64,000 nt of DNA, from NCBI GenBank assembly GCA_963966185.1, contig CAWZYM010000348.1, forward strand, positions 386,001 through 450,000. The letters run 5' to 3'. Under the pieces are notes generated by a model that saw only the letters and a program-made list of their open reading frames with translations, did not search any database and had not been told where the DNA came from. Positions within the stretch are counted from its first letter, which is position 1; each line of letters begins with the position of its first letter. Positions 12,460-24,840 of the stretch are shown piece by piece. This DNA is from Rhabditoides inermis (Eukaryota > Nematoda > Chromadorea > Rhabditida > Rhabditidae). A program made the translations under genes and the position numbers.

Positions 12460-13420
12460 CTCGACACAATTCTACTCTCCCCTATCTCTCCTCTCTCTCT
12501 TCTCCCTCTACCACTGTCTCGCTATCTCTTTCTCTCTTCTTTCTCTCTCAGTACTTATTATATTCTCTAGAAACAGTATTATATTATATTCTCTATTGTC
12601 TACTGTCAGCTTTCTAGAGACAATACTAATACTATGGTCTTGTTTGTCTACTGCATCTTTTTCTTCTACTGTGACAACAACTTTCTAGAGAATTCAATAT
12701 GTTTTCTTCTGTCTACTTTCACCTCTGGTCACCTCTTTCACTCTCACTCTCACATCTGCCGTAATCACTAACACTGCGACTTTCGAGAGACAGTTATGTC
12801 TACTCTCCCTTCTCTCTCCTCTTTTTTCTCTCCTATTCTCTCTCTATCTCTTGTCCTCTCTCTTGTATACTTTCACGTCCCCGCTGCGGTGACAACAACT
12901 TTCTAGAGACAGTACTATGGTACCTTCTGTCTACTCTTCTAGTCTCATATCTGCAGTAGTCACTGCAACTTTCGAGAGACAGTTATGTAAAACTTTTTCA
13001 AACAGAAAGTACTACTCTCTTCTCTACTGTCTTCTCTCCCTACTGTCTACTCTCTCACGTTCTAAAAATATAATTTGACCGCCTGTGCTTGCCAAATGAC
13101 ATGTAAGGTGAACTCGATTCTCACCTCACCTCACTTCCACTTGACACTGTACTGCATCGAAATGCAGAATTTCAGGCTGAATATGTACAAAAGTAATGAA
13201 CTCAAAACTCAGTTTCAACTGAAAAAAAAATCAGTACATAGTTCTATATTACGTCTACAATGACTTCGAGAAAAGAAGCCGGCTGGCGCGCACTAACACG
13301 TTGTGCGCACGTGTGAAAAAGTTTGAAACAGTTTGAGGTTGATATGATCGTTAAAAAACACTATCTATTAGACAACGATCAGAATCAATTAAATAGTGTT
13401 TCCAATTTGACAAAACTTTG
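11313..13420. other. Intergenic, CT-rich and degenerate repeats
   Basis: Up to about 12105 this matches the sequence downstream of copy 1. From 12300 to 13050 it is pyrimidine-rich with (CT)n at 12415-12456 and degenerate repeats built on ACAACTTTCTAGAGACAGTA (about 12560-12990). The open frames here are low-complexity and are not taken as genes. Confidence 0.6.
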
Positions 13421-13490
13421 CGGAGGTAGCCAAGGTCGAACCCACGAACAGTTGGTTGCAGAGTGAGAGCGTTACTACGCCACCTGGTCA
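13421..13490 (-). repeat. tRNA-like sequence (SINE head or tRNA relic)
   Basis: On the minus strand a GTGGCGTAGTAACGC segment resembles the tRNA A box, and GTGGGTTCGACC 35 bp later matches the B box. The arms do not clearly pair into a full cloverleaf, so it is called a tRNA-derived repeat and not a tRNA gene. Confidence 0.5.
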
Positions 13491-13879
13491 TGTGAGACGA
13501 CCCGCGAATAGAGAAATGAACGCCAAAGACTGCAGAATTTCTGCATCACTTCTTGGCATACCGCATACGGTGCCAGTTAGAGCACGATTATTTTTTGCTC
13601 GGAAAATGCTGAGGTAGTTACGCGCGAAATATAAATTCGGAATCATAAATCTCCTTCCTGCCACAAAAGTATACGGAAGAACTGGAAAAGTGGGTTTCAT
13701 TGTACGATGTGTACTGTGAGAGTCTTCGATTTAAAAGTCTATCTATCTTGGCGTTCTCGGCGCGGGTCCATGGTCGGATAAAGAGTGCGGTTCTAAAGTA
13801 GCGGTCAGTCTCTTCGAAACACTCCCGAACGCCGCGAATCATTTCGGAATTGCTTTTCGAATTGCCCCCAGAACACTCC

Positions 13880-14800
13880 CGAAATGCCCTCCGATTACTC
13901 TTGTAGTCGTTCCTGCGCCCATAGAACAGTCGGTAGTCGCCCGTGTCCATCGCCCGTCCGTCCTCCTTTGTATGTGTCCAGCCCATCTATGTTTGCTGCG
14001 CGCCATGTAGGAGGTTGGGTTGGTCAACGCAAATCTTGCCCGCATGTCCTCGCTGCTCAGTCCCTCGTCTCGCTGCCGATAGAGTGAGTATCCCAGCATC
14101 TGTCGCTCCATTGCGCGGTGTGCGGTCTGGATGCGACCGAGCGTGGTGGTAGTGTAGGCCCACGTCTCCGAGCCGTAACACAGTGCGGAGAGTACGCACG
14201 TGTTGAAGAAATTCGCCTTGAGGTGTTTGTTGTTCAGCGTGCTCAGTCTCAGTGTCGCCTTGATGTTGCCAAATGCCGCCCATCCTGCTCTCGTTCTCCT
14301 TGCCAGCTCCGAAGTGAGGGTGTTCTTTGCGTTTATGGCCCGTCCAAGGTAGATGTACTCCTCCATCTCTTCGATTGCCTGGCCGGAAAGATGGATAGTC
14401 CCAGCGGCAGCCTGCTCGTTTCGGATGAACTGCATCTTGCCGATGTTGATGCGCAGTCCGGCCTTCTCGCTCACCGTGTTCAGCTCGTTCAGCATCCAGA
14501 AGCCTGTTCAACAACACCTTAGAATAGTTTTTGTAGAACAGGCTGAGTAGAGCGATCGGGCGCCAGTTGGAGAGCTTCTCACGGGGTCCTTTCTTCGGGA
14601 GTAGTACGAGCCGCACCTCTCTCCAATTGTCGGGGATGGGGGTCCCTTCCAGGTGAGTCGAGAACAGACGTGCGAGGGCGCGGTGGAAATTAGTCCCCCC
14701 CCCCCCGTCTTCAGCAGATCGGCCGTGATGTTGTCAGGTTCGGAGGCTCGTCCTTTCGGCATCTGGGAGAGGGCGTGTCGCACTTCAGATGGCACGTACT
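13880..14800 (-). pseudogene. RTE-like non-LTR retrotransposon reverse transcriptase, deleted remnant
   Basis: Minus-strand pieces in order: PSEVRHALSQMPKGRASEPD with NITADLLKTGG (finger region), then after a poly-G run and frame change LVLLPKKGPREKLSNWRPI and KVLLNRLL, then a jump straight to LNELNTVSEKAGLRIN, and finally the C-terminal region (ALCYGSETWAYTT, RAMERQMLGYS, HRWAGHIQRR). These are typical of RTE/Jockey-type endonuclease-reverse transcriptases. The segment that should hold the palm motifs, including the YADD/FADD active site, is missing at about 14497, and the frame shifts there. It cannot encode an active enzyme. Its 3' end interrupts a MITE of the GGTCAGTCTCTTCGAA family at 13884. 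Confidence 0.8.
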
Positions 14801-14924
14801 TACTATTTCCTGTCGAAACGGGAAAGTGACGTCAACTCATGAAACAAGAGAGGCGAACGGTTAGAGCACCGCAATCGAGTTCACAGCGTGATAGATAAGA
14901 GTACTTTTGCTCTTGCGGGTGAAT

Positions 14925-15091
<167 letters not shown>

Positions 15092-15099
15092 TTAACTCC

Positions 15100-15675
15100 T
15101 TCAAAGATGCGATATTGTACCAGTGGTTCACTGCTCATTCGTTCACTGAGTTATGAACCCATCCATCAATATCTGAATGTGAAACAATCTAGCAAAACTT
15201 GTGGCAACGAAACATCATTTATTTTTCGGACTTTTTTGTTAGCAATCAATAGAACTGAATTATAACGGTTTGTCACTTCGCGATGACGGTTTTATGACTT
15301 TTCTATTGAGATTTGCGGAACCAGGCAACAATAGGGTTCCCGAATTTTATTTCCTCTCCGATATGCTATTGTCAGCCACAGTGTCAGACAGAAAAGACTG
15401 GCAAAATTCGATTAACCACATATTATCGACAACAGTTCATATACATAGACATGGCAAGAATCGTAGCTCAGTCCTCATAGCGGCACTTCTATCCGAGGAA
15501 AGTTGTCTCTATGTGTTCTGAGTCCATACTAATACGTATGGTAACTCCATCCCAAACCACCTACACCTTCTCCCTTCATACAACTTGCTCTTTCCTGGCC
15601 TGTGATTTTAGCGGATCCAAATCCCACTAGTCCCACTAGTTGCAAGACAAATGTTCGCTATTGCCACTAGTTATA
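15100..15675 (+). other. No gene recognised
   Basis: Two overlapping open frames (to 15265 and 15270-15521) show no recognisable motif or convincing splice sites. The CCCACTAGTTGC-type short repeats near 15625-15672 border the SINE that follows. Confidence 0.4.
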
Positions 15676-15855
15676 GTCTGTTTGGATCCTAAATGCCATC
15701 CGTGTCATTTCACATGTTGTGCAGTTTCGTGCAACCCAACGTGAATGTCATCAAACATCCAAAACGCTTCCATGAGTAGGTACCGAACCCATGGACAGCT
15801 CGCGGCGATTGTGCGCTGGCAGCGCGCACCACTACTGTGCCATAGAGGCACTGGT
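15676..15855 (-). mobile_element. SINE with tRNA-like head, copy 1
   Basis: Read on the minus strand it opens with TATGGCACAGTAGTGGTGCG (A-box-like) and GGGTTCGGTACC (B-box-like), followed by a body of about 100 bp containing GTTTTGGATGTTTGATG and GCACGAAACTGCACAACATG, and ends GGATCCAAACAGAC. The element at 16983-17152 on the plus strand shares head, body and end. Confidence 0.75.
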
Positions 15856-15934
15856 GAAGAGATCGAAGAGAGAGAGCCCATGTAGCTACACTGGCCTCTT
15901 CAGTGTACAATGCTGAAATATAAAGAACAAACAC

Positions 15935-16954
15935 ATTCTCTTTCGAAAACGAGTAAAGAGGAGTGGTTTGTTTTGATCTAATTCAACAAAAGCACATGCA
16001 TAAAATCTCTTCGCAGCTGACTAAAATTTCAAAACAAACCTGCTCTTTCGAACGATGTTTTAAAACTCTAAGTGTTTTCTTGTTAGCATGTTGAGTTCAG
16101 GTATTCAGGATACTGTTAATCCCAACAAGTAACTTGCAACAAAATGTATGACACGATTATAGTGCATACTATATTTTTCATCGATCAGAAAGAGCAGGTT
16201 TGTTTTGAAATTTTAGTCAGCTGCGAAGAGAATTTATGCATGTGCTTTTGTTGAATTAGATCAAAACAAACCACTCCTCTTTACTCGTGTACTTTTCGAA
16301 AGAGAATGGATGTCCTTTTCTCAAATTTCGAAGAAATTGTTTTTCAGGTTGATGTGCCGAACATGTTATGTATACATATTCGAAACTTTAGAAAACGTAT
16401 CCTGAATATGGAAACGCACTGCTTTGTCGAATCGCTCGTGCGCCTGCCAATGCCAGTCTCTCATTGACACGCGCTATTTCGCGTCTCTCTCTCTTACCCA
16501 CTCACTCCGCTCCGCACACTCCCCTCCCCCCACAGTTTTCGCGCCAAAACTGGGGCGGTGGCCTGGACGGCGAGCCGACACGAGAGTGGGTGAACGAAGG
16601 GCGGGGCATGCGCTCAGCCAATCAGAGTGCGCCCGCAAGAGAGCCGAGCGACCAATGAGCGCAAAGTGCAGTGGGCGGAGCTTACGTGATGCACACCGTC
16701 GTCGCCGCCGCCGCCGTCGTAAACACGTTTAGTGGCAAAGCGGGAGAGAGCAAGAGAGGGCGGTTTTTGGATGCCGCAACCGATATTGGTTTCACGAATC
16801 ATACTCATAGGTCTTACAAAGTGATATTCTAACAAATAACGCACACTAATTAAGTATATTGTATTAGAATAGAGAAATCGTGTGTGCCTTGGGAGTGGCG
16901 TGTTGCGCGCGTCACAGCTCAAAACAAACGGGCGCCGCTGCGCGCCGCCCCTAA
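15935..16954. mobile_element. 1-kb repeat with MITE family 1 head, copy b
   Basis: It begins exactly at a MITE family 1 unit (15935-16307, spacer type II) and continues for about 650 bp to a GC-rich end (GGGCGCCGCTGCGCGCC). The whole unit recurs almost unchanged at 39119-40144. Part of the non-MITE flank recurs inverted beside copy c (about 36060-36371). No transposase ORF is seen. The flank carries promoter-like motifs, listed separately. Confidence 0.8.
16533..16678 (+). promoter_or_regulatory. Promoter-like cluster inside the 1-kb repeat
   Basis: A near-palindrome with E2F-type half sites on both strands (CAGTTTTCGCGCCAAAACTG, 16533-16552) is followed by GGGCGGGGC (16599), CCAAT (16618), CCAAT (16652) and GGGCGG (16673). 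The same arrangement occurs in the second copy (39722-39868). Motif matches alone do not show activity. Confidence 0.35.
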
Positions 16955-16982
16955 TTTACGAAATTCGATGTCCTCGCAGATC

Positions 16983-17152
16983 GAGTCTCAATGGCGCAGT
17001 GGTAGTGCGCTCCGCACAATGACTTCGTGATGTCCATGGGTTCGATTCCTACACATGGAAGTGTTTTGGATGTTTGATGGCATGCATGTTGTGTTGCACG
17101 AAACTGCACAACATGTTAATGGTCACGGATGGCATATATCATCCAAACAGAC
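16983..17152 (+). mobile_element. SINE with tRNA-like head, copy 2
   Basis: ATGGCGCAGTGGTAGTGCGC (A box) and GGGTTCGATTCC (B box) are spaced as in a tRNA, and are followed by the same body and terminal ATCCAAACAGAC as at 15676-15855. With that copy it brackets the 1-kb repeat in inverted orientation. Confidence 0.75.
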
Positions 17153-17331
17153 AATATCATCGGAGTAGTCTCTTATTATCGGAGAGGAAGGACCGATCCT
17201 GATATTCATTCTAGTCTGACCAATCACCAATCAGTTGTGTATATTATGGTATATCGAAGAGAGCGTTCTCGATCTGCCACCACTTGTCTTGAACTTTGTT
17301 CCAGTTTCCATGCATGCCTGTTTGCAGAGCC

Positions 17332-18854
17332 ATGCGGGTGGTTCTGCTCTCCTTGCTCCCACTCGTTGCAGCAACCGACGACTGTCTGCCAGCGAGAATG
17401 AAGAGAGGAAGCGAACTTGCGGCTGGCACAGAGACCTGCCCTGGCCCGATCGCTTCCCGCCCAGACAAGAAACAGCGAGGAAAGCGCGCAACATCGGAGT
17501 GCCGTCTCTAGACAATGAAGTACCGTCTGCTGTATACTTTGGTAAGTGCTTAAATTTCTATTTCAGTACGCGTAACAATTTTTTCAGCCTATGGCGGAGG
17601 AGTTTGCACCGGAGTTTTGATCACTGACCGACATGTTCTCACTGCAAGACATTGCATAAACTACTCCGAAGATGTGAAAAATGAAACACGCCCAGAAGTG
17701 TTTGAGAAAGCGAAAACGAATGGACCGTACGAATTGGACTTTTCCTATTTTGCAGAACATGTCCACATACGCATTGACCCTTCGCCATCTTTAGGCATAT
17801 CCGAGTATCGCAGGCACTGCATCGAAAAAGTATAGTAGTTTCGTTTTTTTTTTAAGAAATCATATATGATTGATAGGTTTCATGGGTTCATAAGTATTAC
17901 AATAACAACACGTATATAGGAGACAATCACTGCGATTTCGCTGTTCTTACACTCAATGAAGTAAGCAACAATCGTTGTCATTACAATAACAAGTATAATC
18001 GTTTCAGACAGTGAAACATGCCGGATTTGCATGCATCGAAACAGAAAATGTAAAAACTGATGTATATCTTACAGCAGGATACGGTCGAAATATCACTGGA
18101 GGAATAAGTGATTGATTTGAGATTCGAACTACTACTAATTTCGATTTCTTACAGAATATAAACCGGATGGCGAAAGACAATTGAATGTGGTGCATAACGT
18201 GACGAACAGCGCCTTTTATTTGGAAGCGTACAAGGAATATTGCCGAAAATCGATTTGCACCGAACGCGCGATAGGACCTGTTTGTGACCCGAACAAACAT
18301 ATCCCGTAGTGTTGTTTTGTATTTGTTGTAGGGTGATTCCGGTGGAGGCTTGTTGGTTGAGAGACCGGATTCGACACAAAGCGTCGTTGGCATTGTTAGC
18401 AGGGTAAGATATCGTCTCATATGCATGTATTCAATACAATGAATGCTTGTAGTCTGGAGACTTCTACATTCGAGTCCAGCACTATGCAAGAATGATCTGC
18501 GCATTCACAGGCGCTTGCGACTCATTCCAACCCGATTCTCTTGAGATGGTTAGTATCAAACACATTAGCAGTTTTGTGCAATTCACTGATTCTAGGTGGA
18601 AATGATGACGTTCAGCCGAACTGCTAAAAAGGGCAGATGGATAGCGAGAGCTGAGGTACGCAAAACATGTACGATTGAATGCATGGTGAATTGTAGCACG
18701 TGAACTACACAGATGAGTGTATGCAAAAGGAGACGACTCTTCAGCCGACTTCGACAACGTGAGATCATCATGACTTGGCTCATCATTCTGGATGTTTTCA
18801 CGTTTCAGAAGCACATCGAGGCCTAAATGCGGTAGGAACGGTGGCAGAAAGTAA
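17332..18854 (+). CDS. Chymotrypsin-fold (S1) serine protease, atypical
   Basis: Exons: 17332-17541 (start uncertain), 17588-17829, 17877-17960, 18008-18107, 18155-18279, 18332-18403, 18453-18548, 18596-18655, 18697-18758, 18809-18854. The ATG at 17332 opens a signal peptide (MRVVLLSLLPLVAATDD). The protease frame starts as KARNIGVPSLDNEVPSAVYF, so a basic-residue activation site is likely, but signal and protease frames differ and need an unseen intron or a frameshift. The His motif is GVCTGVLITDRHVLTARHC (TARHC where TAAHC is usual), the Asp motif CDFAVLTL, and the Ser motif GDSGGG, split from the preceding exon by an intron. The S1 pocket residue that is Asp in trypsin is Ala here, and the usual Cys191 and Cys220 are both absent. 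A C-terminal extension (WIARAE..., Thr/Ser-rich tail) follows. Probably secreted; substrate unknown. Confidence 0.8.
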
Positions 18855-18900
18855 TCCAACTGCTACTATAAGTACTACAAATAACCATTCACAACTGGAC

Positions 18901-18906
18901 AATAAA
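18901..18906 (+). promoter_or_regulatory. Polyadenylation signal of the protease gene
   Basis: AATAAA 47 nt after the protease stop codon at 18852-18854. Confidence 0.55.
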
Positions 18907-18991
18907 TCATTCTGAATCATTTCCTTCTATACTATAAAAAACGTTGATTAGCACCGTATTGTGAACATTTATCAAAAATGATGCACTTTTG

Positions 18992-19663
18992 TCAAAGGTA
19001 GTGTAACTAACCTCTGAACGCTAAACTTCAAACATCAAAAAATTTGTATTATGTACTTTATATACGAATAACTTATTATAATTCATGCATGTTTCGTTCA
19101 ATAATAATCACTTTTCAAAATATACAATTTATTCAATTAAATATACCAAAAACACATTAGAGAGGGCGCGCTTTGTTGAATTGGGTCAAGACAAACTTAA
19201 TATCTTTACGCAAATACTTTTTAACAGATAATATTGTTTTGTATTACGTCGTTTATCCCAGACTATGATAGTTGCGGCGTTTCGCGGCGATATTTCAATG
19301 TACGCTGTTTGCTCAAATGCTTTGAGTTTTTTGGTATATTATTTCACCTATTATTCATTATCTGAAATATAAATAAAAGAAACATCATAAAACTGAGTTT
19401 TCTTCATAAAAAGAGTATTGTAGCAGATTGCGTTGTTGATGCAATTTGCAAGTTTTTTCGCACTTGGCGGCCGAGAACTAATCTGAACCTTGGTTCGCAT
19501 TTATCTCTCAGATCAGAAGTTAAAATTTTTTAAATAATGTTTATATGAATTGAAAAGCGATATGTGGCAAATCATGTGGCAAATCAAACGAAAAATAGTC
19601 AATAAACGTGTCATGATTAGTTTCATAACCAGAATTAGAGGGTACGCTAACACTACCTTTAAT
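18992..19663. mobile_element. Inverted-repeat element, AAAGGTAGTGT family, copy 1
   Basis: The left end CAAAGGTAGTGTAACTAACC and the right end (inverted) AATTAAAGGTAGTGTTAGCG enclose about 640 bp of AT-rich sequence without an ORF. A second element with closely similar termini lies at 41027-41608. Confidence 0.6.
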
Positions 19664-20084
19664 TGGACCATTATGCGGGTAATGGCGGGAAATTGAAGAA
19701 ACCATCATTGACCGTGCACGTGTGTGCACATTTTCGCTCACTTTTCTCATGAAAGAGCGTATCCGAGCCCAAACTACACAACCTTCAAGGCTACTACAAC
19801 ATAACTTTTCTATGAGAAAGTACTGTTTTGAGAACTGTATGAGAAATTTTCACATTCTGATGCTAACTCAACAATCAGAGGGTACACTTTCTTTAAGTCA
19901 GCCAAACTCTAGCCAACACATATCATAAGTGCGATCGCAACGCATTGCCTTTGCCACATACTTCGCCAGTGGTAAGAATAAAACATTTATAAAAAAAGTC
20001 ATATTGCAATCACAGAATCTTTAACATCACATGAAAAAATATAAAATCGGTGTACAAACCTAAGGAAATGGTGAGTCTCTTCGA

Positions 20085-20410
20085 AACAGCCCCGTATAGA
20101 ATCGAACTTTAAAACTTCGAAGAGATTGACCGCTACTTAACAAATCACAAGAACAAATCATACGCGTGCATGTCAGAATGCTCACGACTGCAGCACAGCT
20201 CATACCTCACCCTCCTTCTCTTTCCTCACGGTCCTTCTATCAGCCACGGAAGGTGAAGCTGGTCCGTCTTCGAGAGACGAGGAAGGTGCGATGCCTTCGG
20301 GTTCAGCTGGAAATGATAGTTGTGGGATAAAACGGAAGACGGAGAGTCAACAAAACAAGAATCAGCTTAGAGGACAACAGGCTGCAAGCGAGCGAGGGTG
20401 AGTCACATAT
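20085..20410 (+). repeat. Dispersed repeat R6, copy 1
   Basis: The segment from the small MITE (20085) to GTGAGTCACATATAAA recurs at 29460-29828. Both copies keep an open frame (DEEG, MPSG and QQNKNQ motifs, ending QQAASERG) followed by a GTGAGT donor, so it looks like a duplicated coding exon. The two copies flank calpain gene A in direct orientation. Confidence 0.6.
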
Positions 20411-20491
20411 AAATAACAAGTCGCCCCACCTTCTCCTCTATTCCCATCTCCGCGCACCACGAGGCGTCAAGTCGGGAGCTGCGCGATGGCA

Positions 20492-20891
20492 TCAGATCCA
20501 ACCTGCAACTCTCTCTCTCTCTCTCTCTCTCTTCCATCCCCCTCTCTCCCATCCCTCCCCCCCCCTCTCTCTCACGCCCACCTCGGCTCCTTCCACACCG
20601 GCCACTCCTCACCAGCGCGAGACAGCGCGCATAGAACCTGACCATGACCACCATCAATCGATCGATAATCCGTTCATCCATACCTGCCGGCTTCTGGGCG
20701 GCAACACATCGGCAGTCTGCAGGGATGCGCGAGTCGACGCAGCGTGCTCGCATGAACCGTGGTCCGTGCTAGAGTGGAAGGGGTCAAGGGTCAAGGGTCA
20801 TGTGAGCATGGAGTAACGTAGATGTGCACCGCCCCTCATTCTCACTCTTCTCTACCTCTCCCTTCTAAATCGCTCAGAAACGCAGACAGGT

Positions 20892-20934
<43 letters not shown>

Positions 20935-21216
20935 CACTGTTAGTGGTTGAATGCTAGAACGTCACGAGGCTTTCGATACTACCAACATTCTCCATCACAA
21001 TCACACCGCCAGTAGTAATGCGTGAAGAAAGTCACGCCGCATCAGTGGTCACCCGGTCTAGGACAACTCATCCGGGTCAATGACTCCCCCAAAATATGTT
21101 CTCCGGCTGTGTTTAAAAATCGATTGTTTGTATATACACATTACAATCGCATCATCACCAATGCAGAAACCTGCACAGAGGCGCACTTGCACATCACACA
21201 AAACACATTGTGTCGA

Positions 21217-21275
<59 letters not shown>

Positions 21276-22204
21276 CGTTCAAATTGTATGCTTGTTACTC
21301 ACAATAAGTGCGCGTGGACGTCGCTGTAGCGGTTCTGGGCGACGACGAGTGGACCGAGGAAGGAGCGGTGGGACGAGTGCAGCCACCACACACACACCTT
21401 GCCTTCCTACAAGCAAGTGAGTAATGTAGTCTGCGCCATAGCGCTAGTTTCCCATCTACCTCGCTAGCAGTTCGAAACACGGTGCCGTAACCGTCTGCTT
21501 ATCTTGTTTTGCGCGCTATTGAAAACTATCGCACTGGCGCAGGCTATACCTACCATTTGGTTAACTTATTGTTGCTAAGCCTTCGAATGTTCTATATAAT
21601 TGTACTGAATAACACGTCGTTAACTAAACACATCATTCTATTGTAGCTGGCCCCTCCCTCGCCCTGCCCACTTCCACTCACCCACTCTCCCTTCCTCTGA
21701 CCCTCCTTGATGACCAGCTGGTAAAGGGAGTCGCGGCGCAGAGCCGCGTCGCACGCCACAGCGACCGGGGCGAGGGGCACCGAGCTGGATGGATGCGTCT
21801 CTCTCTCCCTCTTCTCTCTCCCCCCTCTCTCTCCCCCCTCTCTCTCCCCTCTCTCTCCCTCCCTCTCTCTCTCCCCCTCCCACCTGTGTATCATCAACCG
21901 TGCACGAGTCTTCTCGCCCTTGAATGTGTGCGGGATGATGATGTACTTGCCCTGAAAAAAAAACATGACATAAAATACGAATACAAAATAGGCATTTCAA
22001 AAGCTGGCAACCCCTAAAATTGATAGCGAACCCATCTCGTACCAAAACAGCCCTGCATCTCACGTAACGAATTGAGCTCATCATTTCATCCTATTTCAGC
22101 ATATAGGACCGATAATGTTTGACAAACAGTGTAAAATTGGTTTTCATTTGTTCTGTTTTCTTGCACGTCACGTGATACACTGTTCGATTAAAGAGCCGTA
22201 TAGG

Positions 22205-22268
<64 letters not shown>

Positions 22269-24791
22269 TCTTCCAAACACCGACCGGCTGTAGAGTGATC
22301 AGCGGCGTCGCCTCCTCGGTCTGCTGCATGCGACTCGTCCGCGCTACACACTCGCCCACTCCCACTCCTACTCCTCCTCCTCCTCCTTCCTTCTCCGCCA
22401 CTCGATGGATGCATGCCAGCAGGTCCTAAAACAACATCATCATACCAAACGTAGGAGATGTTACTCAAAACTTTCGTACGTATGTATGTCGCGCGGCCTC
22501 GCCAAAATATAATTACGAAGGTGCCATGTTTTAATAGTAAAAACGACTCAATTTTCGGTACTCATTTCCGAAAATTAGCTTTCGCCAACCGACAAGATGT
22601 ATGCCTACCTCGTCCTTCTCCCCTCCCCCGCACGCGGACAACGCCACAGAGAGCTGCGTCCGTTCCGAAACGTCGAGAAGTCTCGCACTGAAAAAAGAAA
22701 CGCCATTCTCTCTCTCTCTCTCTGTCTCTACAAAAAAAAACCCATCACTTTTAGATTTCTTAGTAGTGCACGGTGCACCTATCTCCCTTTTTTGCCGCAT
22801 CCTAACTTCGACTAGGTTTTCCAGTTGCGCTGCTGTCCAGGAAAATAGAATATGTACCTTACTTTTGCTAACTGTACCTTATTTCGGAAACTGTCACTTA
22901 GTTTTATGCAAAAGACCTGGATTATGGTTTCGTGCCGTGAACCGTGGTTGTTCTCCTCTGTTACACCCGTCCCCTTTTCACCTCTTTCCCTTGCCGCCCA
23001 GCTCCAATAGCACGCCAGACTCACTCCAATCCGGGCCAACGTTCTGCACCCGACAGATCTCCACGCTGGAAGAAGAGCAAATCTCTCTCTCTCTCTCTCT
23101 CTCTCTTTCAATTTTCAACCAGTCGAGGTATAGTGGAGCCAACGATTTACCGAACAGACTATGCTGCTTGATTACGATGGCTAGGCAGGTCATTTAACCA
23201 GGGAAAAAAAAACAAGTTTAAGAAAACTGACTAGTGGAAGTAGGTACGAAAATCGTCGAATGACATCCAGAATGAGCCATGAATAGTGTCGACGAGAAGG
23301 CGGTTCTGCAAGCGATCCAAATCCAACATGTTTTCTCACAAAACTTTTATGTATGGTCAAAGTTTGGGGGCGCGGGTGTGATCACTCTGCTGCGATCTGT
23401 CTCCCACGGCAGCAGCATCTATCCACCAAAATATTACGGTACCATGAGCATGGTTGTGTTTGCATTTTCGTTATTCATTGCTTCCGTGAATGCATATCCT
23501 TCGATTACGATAAACATTACATCACATTACAAGAGACCTTTCGTCTCTTGCGGATTCCAGCGCGCGGGTATTCTTAAAACGAACCAACCAGCGCTGCTGC
23601 TCTGCTTGTAATTATCCCGTTTATGGGAGGTTCTAACAAGGAGTGTCGTTTAGGTCACAGAAGCCGATGGTGACCACACTGATATCAGAGATACCCTAGG
23701 AGGTCACTAGTCGAAAACCGTTTTCAAATCCACAGGACCGGCCATACGTTTCGAGATATTTACGTTTCAAATTTTGGAGTTAAACCGTGTGGATTGCTTT
23801 TGCGGCCTGTCACTCCATTCGCGCGAGCTGTGAAACAGCGGCGGTGGCCTAGTGGATAGAGCGGCCTGCTGTCAAGCGGCAGGGTGTGGGTTCGCTCTCC
23901 GGATAAGCTTTTCATTTTGCCGACACTTTCCGGACTTGTACTTTTTGGTGACAATTGGGCAGTTGGTAGAAAACTCCTATCATCTTATTTTTTCAAATCG
24001 AACGGTCATATGTTTTGTTGAGGGCTCATTACAAAATGTTTGCGTTCTTTAAACTTCATTTTCAAAAATTTCGAAAAATATTACCGACGAAGGTTTCCAC
24101 CATGCGTGACTCCAACCATTCGAACAAAAAAGTACAAGTCCGGAGAGAAACGGCAAAATGAAAAGCATATCCGGAGGGCGAACCCACACCCTGCCGCTTG
24201 ACAGACGGCCGCTCTATCCACTAGGCCACCAGCGCTGTTTCACAGCTCGCGCGATTGGAGTGACAGGCCGCAAAAGCAATCCACACGGTTTAGCTTCAAA
24301 ATTTGAAACGTAAATATCTCGAAACGTATGGCCGGTCCTGTGGATTTGAAAACGGTTTTCTACTAGTGACCTCCTAGGGTATCTCTGATATCAGTTTGGT
24401 CACCATCGGCTTCTGTGACCTAAACGACACTCCATGTAAGCTGAAAACTGACTTTGAAGTTAAGGGCCACAACAGAATGAAAGTCCCATTTTTTCCACAA
24501 GATCCTTGCTCCTAAACTTAAGGCCATGTGTTGTAACTGAGCACAAACTTTGACCAATCGCATTCTGAGCCCCCCGATTTCAGAATGGCTATTCGGAGGA
24601 GTAAGAACCCACTGTGGCGGCACTGTGGCATGACCGATCGATATGCTTATTTGCCTCTCTCCCTCCCCGCACCTTCTGCTCCCATGTCCATCCATCCCAA
24701 TCGTTCGACCACGCGCCCGTCCACGCACGCGAGCCCCACGGGTTGCGCACACGGACCAGCCTGCAAGTCCCCTCTCTCTCCCTCCCTCCCT

Positions 24792-24840
<49 letters not shown>

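Noticed and set aside
12249..12688. Ser/Leu-rich open frames of about 110-120 residues
   Set aside because: Composed of (CT)n and related simple repeats with no splice or domain support.
13839..14495. Intact reverse transcriptase
   Set aside because: The catalytic palm segment is deleted and frames do not join, so it is only a remnant.
16424..16922. Duplicated ORFs of 102 residues shared with 39.6-40.2 kb
   Set aside because: Both lie inside the 1-kb mobile repeat over promoter-like GC-rich sequence; identity reflects repeat copying, not protein conservation.
22168..22468. Ile-Tyr repeat ORFs around (TA)n
   Set aside because: Microsatellite artefacts; the real calpain exon here ends at 22285.
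23838..23904. Functional tRNA gene
   Set aside because: A and B boxes are present but a normal acceptor stem and cloverleaf are not evident, and the unit is repeated inside inverted arms of mobile elements. Same conclusion for 13421, 16985 and 31915.
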